DNA of 64,000 bases from Eumeta japonica (Eukaryota > Arthropoda > Insecta > Lepidoptera > Psychidae). Both the position numbers and the translations under genes were made by a program. Location of the stretch: assembly GCA_005406025.1 (NCBI GenBank), contig BGZK01001612.1:1-64000 (forward strand), read 5' to 3'. A model generated the notes under the pieces. The model was given only the letters and a program-made list of their open reading frames with translations. It had not been told where the DNA came from and searched no databases. Shown here piece by piece: positions 55,774 through 64,000 of this stretch (the stretch's first letter is position 1; each line of letters starts with the position of its first letter).

Positions 55774-56044
55774 ACAGCGGTGATGGCTCAGTGATTAAGA
55801 GCATCGCCTTGCAACTAGAAGGTACGGTTTCCATTCTGATTACGAGCGAATGGACCGATGAGTTCTTAACATAAAGTGGGCAAGCCGCTATGTGACTAAG
55901 AGCACGCTAGGCGGTCGGACGTTGTCGTAATATGGAGACGAGTTAGCGACCACCTAGTTTACGCCCGGCAAAGGTAGATGATGAAGGGCGTACCTCAGTA
56001 GTGGGGTGCTTAAACCCTCGTACAACAAGAATAACAATAATAAT
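55774..56044 (+). mobile_element. tRNA-derived SINE
   Basis: The head is tRNA-like. An A-box-like TGGCTCAGTGATTAAGAGC starts at 55784. A four-pair anticodon-type stem CCTT..AAGG lies at 55807-55822. A decayed B box GGTTTCCATTC is at 55826-55836, 42 bp after the A box. An unrelated body follows (GACCGATGAGTTC, GTGACTAAGAGCACGCTAGG, GCGGTCGGACGTTGTCG) and the element ends in an ACAACAAGAATAACAATAATAAT tail. RNA polymerase III promoter boxes, a body of about 150-200 bp and a simple-repeat tail define SINEs, which depend on a LINE for movement. No clear target duplication was found. Confidence 0.75.
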
Positions 56045-56089
56045 CTACAGCGTTTTCCTGAAATACGCAGAAACGTCACACATGTACAC

Positions 56090-56420
56090 TCCCGCACACA
56101 ATCGTGACTGCATACTTCAGTCGCTCTCCGCGCGGTCGCGATGTAATCCGTTCCTTACGCGTGTCACCGGCGCCCCGGCCGATACATTAGTGGCCGCCGC
56201 AGCCCCGCCCCCCCGCGCCCCCGCTCCGCGCCCCGCATCGCGGAACACTCCAATTAAAAGGTTTATTAGCGGCGTCGGGGCGCGACAAACGACAAAGCCG
56301 CGAACGCCGATTTTAATTATACGTCGGAACGACTTTTCGTATTATATAATAAATTAAATGATCCCCTATACGCGTACCCGGCGCGCGCGCCGGCGGCGGA
56401 ACGATTTTCTTTTCGTTCGC
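56090..56420. promoter_or_regulatory. CpG-rich island with embedded ATTA sites
   Basis: GC-dense sequence (GGCGCCCCGGCCGATACATT, CCCCCCCGCGCCCCCGCTCC, CCCGGCGCGCGCGCCGGCGG) carries AT-rich homeodomain-type sites set in GC: CCAATTAAAAGG (56250-56261), TTTATTAGCGGCGTCGG (56262-56278) and TTTTAATTATACG. ATTAGCGGCG at 56265-56274 is also found in the 28.5 kb island. The plus-strand frame across it (56001-56357) is Pro/Ala/Arg low complexity and starts in the SINE, so it is not a gene. Confidence 0.48.
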
Positions 56421-57572
56421 AGATCGAAATATCAATGATGGTTATTCGCTTCGGACGGCGATGAAGAACGTCTCAAGGAAATCAGAATTTCGGAAAAGGC
56501 TCGATAATTTTTCCTGACGTACTTTCGCTTCACGGACGGCCGCTAAGGAGTACGTACGAGAACAAAAAGCTTCCATTACACACTCGTCACTTATAAGTGT
56601 CGACGTAGTCATGATGACGGAATACCTGGGTGTTGACAGGTGACAGACTGGACGATGATATTTTGACAATTATATAATATGTAAGTGTTGCAGAATCGCC
56701 GGCTCAGGATATCGACAGAGGAAGTGTATCAACTGCGAATGTTCAATAGTTGAAACGATACTATAAATCTCGTTGAGATAGTTAACTTTTCGTGCTTCTT
56801 TACTTCAAAGGTTTCCGGGGAAACGATGTCTAAAGTGACATGACAATCACAATCAAAATGGATCTCGGTTGAAATATAATGATACGTAATGAGTTTTCAA
56901 TTTCATTTACACGATGTCTTTCATGGAAATAAATAATACACGTACTATACGCTTGTTTAGTACAAGGAAACTTCTGGCATCTATTACCGGGCGGCCGACA
57001 AACTTTAAATTAATTTTATGGAATCGAGTTGTAGGTCTCTTGCTGGTATGCCTGCTTTATTACAGTGCCCGTACTCGGAGAATTGAAGAAAAATCTGATT
57101 TTAAGCTGGTGGGATAGTGTATAGATATGAATAGTAATTTTCTTAGAAAAAAATTGTTTGCAAATTTTATAACATAAAACTGTTATTGTCAACTCTGACA
57201 TTTGAGGACAAAGAACTCTGACATCACATTTTTAAATCATGTAAAAAAATATATTTAAACAGTACACGCCCAACAAGACATTTGCATATTTATATTTATA
57301 GTATTAACCAATTTTATGACTGATTAGGCCTTTTTAAAACCAAAGAAAATTAGAATTATTGTAACTAAATTTTTGGTCTTTTCATTTTTAAGTTTCGTTT
57401 CTACATCCTACTACATAATTGGAAGTTCACAAAAAAACCTTACCTCTTTCATATTTAACGGTCTACATTAAAAAGTTAATTTTTAAACAATTTTAATATT
57501 AAGTCGTTACGTAACCACAAATCAAAGTGTCAGTCTCGCATTCAGTTTAATTTTACAAATTTCCATAACGAA
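56421..57572. other. No gene supported
   Basis: A moderately GC-rich continuation to about 56720, then AT-rich. Short frames on both strands have no motif. Confidence 0.5.
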
Positions 57573-57846
57573 GAAAAATAAGCAGGCACATCATCAGAGA
57601 GTAGATGATCACCGTCGACCACGGACATTCACAACCTCAGAGGAGTGATCAGTGCGTCGCTAGCCTGTTCGGAGGGAATAGGATATTTAATGTAGGGGAA
57701 CCGAGTTGTGGATGGAAGAGAGGGGAGAAGCGGAGCATCAGAACTCTCACTCACTGAACGAAACCCAACAACAGAAAAAGTTATTTCACGTCCGTATGCT
57801 ATGAGAGAGTGACATTACCCCGGCAGAATCCGCCGATTGCAGCCAA
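57573..57846 (-). mobile_element. CR1/Zenon-like interspersed repeat, copy 4
   Basis: Minus strand: starts CTTGGCTGCAATCGGCGGAT, then GGTAATGTCACTCTCTCATA, GCATACGGACGTGAAATAAC, GTTTCGTTCAGTGAGTGAGA, a CTTCTCCCCTCTCTTCC run, GAGGTTGTGAATGTCCGTGG, and a decayed end at 57573-57610. It is the longest match to the consensus order and shows clearly that copies 1-3 belong to one family. Confidence 0.78.
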
Positions 57847-58479
57847 GTTGGCCACAGTATAGATTTGTAGCAACAAAAAATTTTATTGTTATTTTAAATT
57901 CACGGACGAACTGACGTACAAATAGAATAGATACGTTAAGTCTAAATCTCTTTTTGTGTAGAAACACGAAAATTGATGAATCCACTTCTGGTATTCTTAG
58001 CACCGATGAAATTCCCTTGTTTATCTGGACGCGCACGTGCATCATCTATACTCTTCGTCACTCCGTTACACCGTCTGTGAGCTATTGCAATCTTGTTCTT
58101 GGGACGTGCGTCTGATCCTTTTTGGGCACTGCTCGTCACATCAGAAACATCGTGCCCATCTATTGAGAGACCTGTCTCTCACTAGATCGGGTTCTCCTGA
58201 GATTTGTAAGAAGCCAGGTCTGCTGAGTTAAAACTGGTGAATGCGGTCTTCCAGGCTTATAGATTTCTTAACATACTATTCTAATTTGACTACACTACAC
58301 CACAGTCCGCTAAGTTTATTATAAATAAATGTATTTAAAAAAGTTTTAGATAGGTTAAGCCTGTATCCCAATATAGTAACATGTCCATCAATAATACGTA
58401 CTTGCTTGTACGGTACATTTTATAGCTTCGGATATGACTTTATGGGAATGAATCCAACATAAATTTCGTTGTATTTTAT
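57847..58479. other. No gene supported
   Basis: Short frames on both strands at 57815-58231 without recognised motifs. Confidence 0.5.
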
Positions 58480-58890
58480 CTCAGCAGTCGGCGTCTGGCG
58501 GCGCACCGCCATTCGCATACTTTCAGCTCGTAGCCGCTCGTAGCGAACTTACAAAAAGAGACATCGCAATAACTCGAGCGACCGCCGCCGTAACCGTCGC
58601 GGCGCAATTAGAGACGGGCGCGGGCATGGGAGCGGCGGCGGGCGGGCGCGGGGCGCGGGCGGCGCGGCTGTTACGAGCCAACTTCGACAATTACCTCGTG
58701 TGGACTCCTCGACCGTGAATAATTTTACGAGCCAACTCCAACGTAACGAGTTCGTTTCGCGACTTATAATTTGTCGAAATCCCGACACCGATAGATGTCG
58801 GTGCTGAATAATGGAAATAAAGCGACCCGCGGCCCGCGGCCGACGTCAGGCACGGCGCGGGCGCACCGCCGCGCCGTCGCGTCAAGAGAA
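58480..58890. promoter_or_regulatory. CpG-rich island with duplicated TTACGAGCCAAC word
   Basis: Contains GGCGGCGCACCGCC, GCTCGTAGCCGCTCGTAGCG, CGACCGCCGCCGTAACCGTC, a long GC run (58615-58665), and CGACCCGCGGCCCGCGGCCG. TTACGAGCCAACTTCGAC (58671-58688) and TTACGAGCCAACTCCAAC (58725-58742) are spaced 54 bp. Further words CAATTAG, AATAATTTTACG and CCGACACCGATAGATGTCGG (a short inverted repeat) sit between. Minus-strand frames are Pro/Arg low complexity. I infer a regulatory element. Confidence 0.45.
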
Positions 58891-60109
58891 TATTAAGAGT
58901 TAGTGAGAAGTGTTTAGGACGTAGTTTTAATTTTCATCCTCTATGTAAGTGAAGAAATACAAAGTAACATCGAATTATTTAAATATAATTCTGAAAACTG
59001 CATTTCAAGATAAAGTTCACAGATTTAATCTTGTTCTAGAAAATTATAAATACTACCCTCGTTTGGCTGTGTGGATACTGACGCCAAGAACCTGGTACTT
59101 ATAGTGACTGCCACCCCAGCCATTACTAGATACTGCTTACAATATTTTGAGAAGACTGTTAGTGTTTCGAATTGAACTGATTAAGTCGTGCTACCATTGA
59201 TTTATCATGGAGTTTTTACTGCATTTCGTTATATATTACATGTTGTTATCCACATATATATAATCTATATATTAATAAGCAAAAGCAAAAATATTCTGTA
59301 CCTTTTTCTCCTCCGTTTGTCAAGCGATATTTTTTTTTAATTTGATTCGTAGCCATCGAAGAGCTTTAGGGTTATCATTAAAAAAGATGGAAAGTTATAT
59401 TTTTTTCTATGCATCTTAGATGTAGAGTCTAAGCCTTTATTACAAGTTTTAGTATTTTATTTTAAGAGCAATCTCTATTTGTTATACTGACACTCCTTAC
59501 TTCTACAATCTACAATATTCGTACATTACTCAATGCAGTTTCTAGTATTTAGAATTCTTTATATCTGTTGCATATCATAACCCTATGCATTGTGTCTACT
59601 TTAGCTGCAAGCGTGTGAAAATATGTTATTAGCTGTGCAATTTTTTTAACTTTTACTGACATTAAATCTTAATTTAATGGCGAATAACGCATGCTATAGA
59701 GTTATTTGTATGCGCTCACAGTTAACGTGGTAATACAACATTAAAAAATATACATATGCAATAATTATAGATGTGTACTCTTTGACAAAGAACCACATTA
59801 ACGTTAAAATATTCGCTTTACATAGGTAAAGAAAGACCACTCAAGAAAAATATACAAAGATGTAAGCTACATTAACATATACAAGCGCACAAAGAAACAG
59901 CACGGTCTCGAAATTTCTTCATAGTTTTTTTCGAATTTACGAAGAAGTTCCGAATAGATTTCCTTTGAGTCGTGTAATCACCTAAAAAAGAAAACGAAAA
60001 AGGACCGTGTCTTTTTCATAGGCGTATATTTTTCGTTTTTTTTATAGAGTGAAAGGAAACAAATAAAGATTGTATGATGATAAAACATGACGATCGTTAA
60101 GAACCTGTA
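58891..60109. other. AT-rich sequence, no feature supported
   Basis: No gene or recognised repeat. Confidence 0.6.
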
Positions 60110-60420
60110 AGATTTTTTTTTATAGTTCCTCGCAAATAACGCTTCCAAGGAGGTCGAGGCCTACGATCCGTCGCACTGACCGGGCCAAGCTTTTATCGCC
60201 CCACATTTATGAATCTAGAATTAGTGCGATCGTGTAAATTAGCGCTATTCGTGAGCGCCTCCAGACGTGGATCTAGCTCTAGGAGCGATCTGAATTAGGT
60301 TTGCGTTTGATGGAGGCAATTTGTCTTTTATCATACGACTTGGCTATCGTCCAGTGAAGTGAGTCGATTTCGACGATACGTTTAAGTGGAAATCGTAATC
60401 CTTAAATTAAATCGAAAAAG
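60110..60420. promoter_or_regulatory. Island of balanced composition, candidate conserved element
   Basis: A stretch distinctly less AT-rich than both flanks. It has GGCCTACGATCCGTCGCAC, CTTTTATCGCCCCACATTTATG, GTGTAAATTAGCGCTATTC, GATCTAGCTCTAGGAGCG and ATTTCGACGATACG. TTTATCG, TTTATG and AATTAGCGC are typical of Hox/Caudal/homeodomain binding. No long frame. Confidence 0.35.
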
Positions 60421-60719
60421 TGAAGGAAAATTTTATTTTATAATACGTTATATATAAACTAGTTGAAAAGCGTAAATAGAAATGGAAATATTTGCAACAT
60501 TTTGAGAGAAATTTGTTTATGAAATAAAAATATTATTGCTATCGTATTAAATTTTGTAAGTTTCATTAAAAAAAAAACAGTTTCCAATTAGATCTAATGA
60601 TTGTAAGACATTTAATTTGAAAACCTAATATTACCAGTTTGTATGCCATTTTGTTGACACCGGCGAAAGCTTTTGTGCGACTCGCGTTTTTGACTAGAGT
60701 GAAATTGTATTTCTTGTAT

Positions 60720-60850
60720 TGCATAAGTCCACTTTTAGGGTTCTGTACTTCCAAATGAAAAAAAAACAGAGCCATTATAGGATCACTCGTGTCGGTCTAT
60801 ATGTCTGTTTGCCCGTCTCTCACAGCCAACGTGTTTCGAGTCTACTGGAT
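60720..60850 (+). mobile_element. Interspersed repeat head (TTATAGGATCACT type), copy
   Basis: TTTTAGGGTTCTGTACTTCC, then an A run, CAGAGCCATTATAGGATCAC, TCGTGTCGGTC, GTCTGTTTGCCCGTCTCTCA and CAGCC. This reproduces the abundant insect repeat head 'agggttccgtac..gaacccttataggatcact..gtccgtctgtc'. Confidence 0.62.
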
Positions 60851-61734
60851 TAATTAAGACGACATTTGTTATACAAATGTATGTCGGTGACTCACACGTA
60901 ACGAATGTAACGTAAATAAATGAATTTAAACTATTAGTGTTCTTTTGAAGGTAAATTAGAATATTAAAAAAAAAGGTTTTTCAAACTCTACTAAGCGACA
61001 TGTCAAATAAAAGCGCTTGTTGTAAAGGACTTGAGTGTATTTTTTTATAATTTTCAAGAAAATAATTTAAAAGTTATTTAAGTCGGAAAGTGAAACCAAC
61101 CGTTCCCCTTTATCTCTGAAACAAACAAGCGCTTAAATTAAATAAAAAATACGGAAAATAGTTTTTTACTTTCAGGTTACAGGAAAACCTATTAGGATTA
61201 TTTTGTTCGCTTCGTTTCGGTTGTTTCAATGACAACTATAAAATGACGCTCATTAAGTATATGAAAACATACTCAGCGAGTGCCAGTTTATTGGGGATTT
61301 TGCGTTATTGCGATATTAATTTAAAGGACAAATCAAAAAATGAAATAAACATACATCAACAATAGACAATAGACAATTTTCTTTTAAAACCATATCCGAT
61401 AAATATATTATAGATTTTTAATGTACTGAATCCCCTCTCAATACGAAATTAACTCGCATTTGTCTAATTGGTTTTAGTATTTGTTTGGGGTATAGAACAA
61501 AATTAATAAAATGATTTTGCAAGTAATTGTGTAACTTGAATTGCATGTTGGATTTATTAAAGTTATGTTGATCTTATTAAATTTTTGTCTATTTTCGTAA
61601 TAATTTAGATACGTATGCATATAATGCTTAGTTTATAATGCATTTAGATGTGTATAACAATTATCTATGTAACATATGAGTAATAAAGAGAGGTTTTGAT
61701 ATCAAACAGTTCTTTTTAAAGTTCTAGACCAAAA
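60851..61734. other. AT-rich sequence, no feature supported
   Basis: May include decayed body of the preceding repeat; no gene. Confidence 0.5.
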
Positions 61735-61830
61735 AAATAAATAAATTTAACCTTTATAGGATTACTCTATTGTTCATTTGTATCTGTCTATTTGTTTGTA
61801 TGTCTATCCGTCTGTCAAGATCATTTTTAC
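61735..61830 (+). mobile_element. Interspersed repeat head, second copy
   Basis: AACCTTTATAGGATTACTC, then GTATCTGTCTATTTGTTTGT and ATGTCTATCCGTCTGTCAAG match the copy at 60774-60840 in order and orientation. Confidence 0.58.
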
Positions 61831-62689
61831 CAAGAACAGATAAAGATATTAATATAAAATCAATTTAAAATATTAAGATCAATCAGTCTCTCTGTGTGAA
61901 AAATTCAAGCTTAGAAGTGAACCCAATTAAATTAAAGATGTGACCATTTTACTACCTATTTCATACTTGTAAAATCACCCATCAAAACCTATAAGATATT
62001 TATCGTTTATAAAGAATTGCTAAAAGCAAACTGTAACAACACAGGTAAAGGAAAAAATCCTAATGTTGTTAATTAGTAGTTATACTATATTTTTCTCTGT
62101 GATTACGAATTGACATTGTGCATATCGACCATTATGTAAGCCGATACATAGGAAATTTTTCAGCTCATAATAAATATTCAACGTCTAGAATGACTCTCCT
62201 TTTTTAAAATTTTTATTTGCGTAATGAACCGATTTTTAGGTACAATAATGCCATCTAATATTTTTTAAAAAAGCGAGGAAAAGTGCTGCGATATGAATGT
62301 GATGGGCAAGCGTTGAGACAAGTAGGTACAAGTTACATGAATGCTAAATTTCTCCAGTTTCTAGATACAATGTTACATGAAAGAAACTGAATATTCGAGT
62401 AGAATATAAGAAAATATAAAAGCGGAATCAAAAAATACAGACAGCATAAAAAGATAAGCAAATAAAAAGGTATACTAAAACATAAATACCTACTAAAAAG
62501 TGGGGAGCAGTACATTATTAAGAGTGCGAGGAAAAAAAACCTATAGGTTTTTGTACTTGCACTCTCAGTATATTAGTCTATGTATTTATTAAGGCAGCTC
62601 AAATACTTTATTGTTTATAATGATTTACTTTATATTGATATTCATAATACATATTGCGTTATATCTCCAACGTAAACTGTACAAATTTG
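61831..62689. other. AT-rich sequence, no feature supported
   Basis: No gene or repeat recognised. Confidence 0.6.
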
Positions 62690-62940
62690 GGTGCACAGAA
62701 CCGCTTAGGAAGCTTTTGTTTCAGAACGAGAATCAGACGCGATCTCACGACCGGCGAAATCTTTTTTTTTAATCCCACTCAATCCCTCTTTATTTGCTCA
62801 CGAACCAGTAGTGTGATGGTAGAACTAACGCCTGCAGCCTTGGCCGCCCTTCGCGTTCTCATCTTGCGAAGGGCGGAGGGCGGGCGCGTGACGTCATCGC
62901 ATCGTTAATGCCTATTCATTAGCCCAACACTATTATTACG
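62690..62940. promoter_or_regulatory. Island with perfect 11 bp hairpin and a CRE site
   Basis: CCGCCCTTCGC (62844-62854) and GCGAAGGGCGG (62866-62876) form a perfect 11 bp stem with an 11 nt loop. A full CRE, TGACGTCA, lies at 62889-62896, followed by CGTTAATGCC and TTCATTAGCC homeodomain-type words. An 84-codon plus frame crosses it (62654-62908) without domain support. The hairpin is GC-rich but too short for a standard microRNA precursor. Confidence 0.42.
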
Positions 62941-64000
62941 TTAGGTAGATTGTTCCGTGCCACGAAACGTTACTTATCGAGTAATAACTTAATAGAGAAG
63001 GGTTATATATCCAGTACAATGTTTATGTGGGCCATTTATTTTCCCGATCGTAAAATAGACGCCCTCACTTAAGGCTCCAATATAGTTAAATTGTGTTGGA
63101 GTCGTGAAATTATTTTGGAGTTACTTCTTTGGGCACAATGAAGATGAACGTTTTATTTGCACCTCGTGTGAAATGCGCAGAATGAAGTTTAAGCACTAAA
63201 GAGTTAACTCCTTACGTTTATTTGTAAGTCTCGATTGTTACTTATGTGAGACTATGTCAATTGTCTCAATCCTATTTGTAAAATCATTTAGAGTTACATG
63301 AATTTCTTTTATAAAACAACGTATTTAAAACAAACTAGTTTGCGATTTTGTATGCGTCCAATTTATTATCTTATGCAAAAGTTTAGACAAATTAGCAGTG
63401 CAATCTAATGGCTGTTTAGGTCACTATGCACGCAATGTTTCGCTGGGGTGAAAAATCATCACGAATTTCTTTGAGCGCTTTATAAAAAATCACTATTGTT
63501 CCTTTAGCCGAATTTAATGAAAACAAACCTCACATTTTGCCCCAAGCGACGCTCAAATCATCTTTAAAAACGTAATAAAAAATTATCAAGCAATTTTGGA
63601 GATTAGCATGATTAAACGGATAAAGAGAGAGACGAAATTCATTAAAAATAAACTTCACGGCACACGCGATCAGTTTTCAATAAATATTTCAATAGACATG
63701 AAAGATTTATCGGAAACAACGGTCCTCTTTTTTTATTATATGCATAGATAATAAAGCATATGATAATGTAATTTTAGAAGTCAGCACTCTTTAGCATCAC
63801 TCGACGTCGGTCCGTTTGTCATAGCGCATTCTCTCAGGATCGATACGGCTGGCATTTGAAATAGTTAAAGTTACAGAGTAGTACAGCCTTTGTCTGAAGG
63901 CTGAGTAAGATGGATAAGATAAGATAGATACTTATTTTCGTAAACAATGAAATGTAAAACGGTTGGCCTACAGCGTCAACTATTTCCATCAGGGTTTCCA
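62941..64000. other. No feature supported to the window end
   Basis: AT-rich with one GC-richer stretch at 63798-63860 (CACTCGACGTCGGTCCG, CAGGATCGATACGGCTGG) that matches nothing else here. Confidence 0.55.

Noticed and set aside
55774..55845. Functional tRNA gene
   Set aside because: Acceptor and T stems do not close and the B box is decayed; the sequence continues into a SINE body and tail.
56001..56357. 118-codon Pro/Ala-rich frame
   Set aside because: It begins inside the SINE tail and runs through a GC island; low complexity and no support.
62844..62876. microRNA precursor
   Set aside because: An 11 bp stem is far shorter than the roughly 30 bp needed, and flanks do not pair.

Overview
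This 64 kb window is eukaryotic, AT-rich and essentially free of protein-coding genes. I found no intact gene, tRNA, rRNA or CRISPR array. The repeat content points to an insect, most likely a moth or butterfly. The signs are mariner transposase relics, a short interspersed family whose end resembles the common lepidopteran CR1/Zenon-type 3' end, a tRNA-derived SINE, a Helitron-like 3' end, and several copies of a repeat with 'GAACCCTTATAGGATCACT'-like and 'GTCTGTCCGTC'-like blocks. The order is inferred from remembered family features, not from a search, so treat it as likely rather than proven.

Layout. Positions 1 to about 5565 are the right end of a tandem satellite with a 57 bp unit, running off the left edge of the window. 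It is regular to about 4860 and then decays into diverged units with a ~290 bp higher-order period. From 5.6 to 27 kb there is AT-rich sequence with transposon debris: one CR1/Zenon-like copy, a 177 bp retro-insertion with a perfect 23 bp target duplication, a minus-strand mariner relic (11.3-12.3 kb), two degenerate tandem blocks, and a large foldback structure lodged inside a 39 bp tandem array (19.9-21.2 kb). From 27 to 41 kb an uncharacterised ~500 bp repeat occurs twice (27.3 and 38.4 kb). Between the two copies lie a ~0.9 kb element with 41 bp inverted ends (34.9-35.8 kb) and a broken mariner with both ends (37.0-38.1 kb). From 41 to 64 kb there is a Helitron-like end, (TA)n tracts, a ~185 bp tandem repeat, three more CR1/Zenon-like copies and a SINE.

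Set against this background are short GC- and CpG-rich islands at about 14.5, 15.8, 28.3-28.7, 31.0, 33.4, 40.4-40.8, 53.4, 56.1-56.4, 58.5-58.9, 60.1-60.4 and 62.7-62.9 kb. They lack coding features. Several carry homeodomain-type ATTA or TTTATGG sites or full CRE sites (TGACGTCA), singly or in pairs. My inference is a regulatory landscape, a large intron or an intergenic desert near a developmental gene. Comparison with related genomes would test it.

The most distinctive items are the satellite and its ordered edge, the foldback nested in a tandem array, the inverted-end element with a possible untranslated exon, the unknown repeat pair, and the CRE/homeodomain islands.
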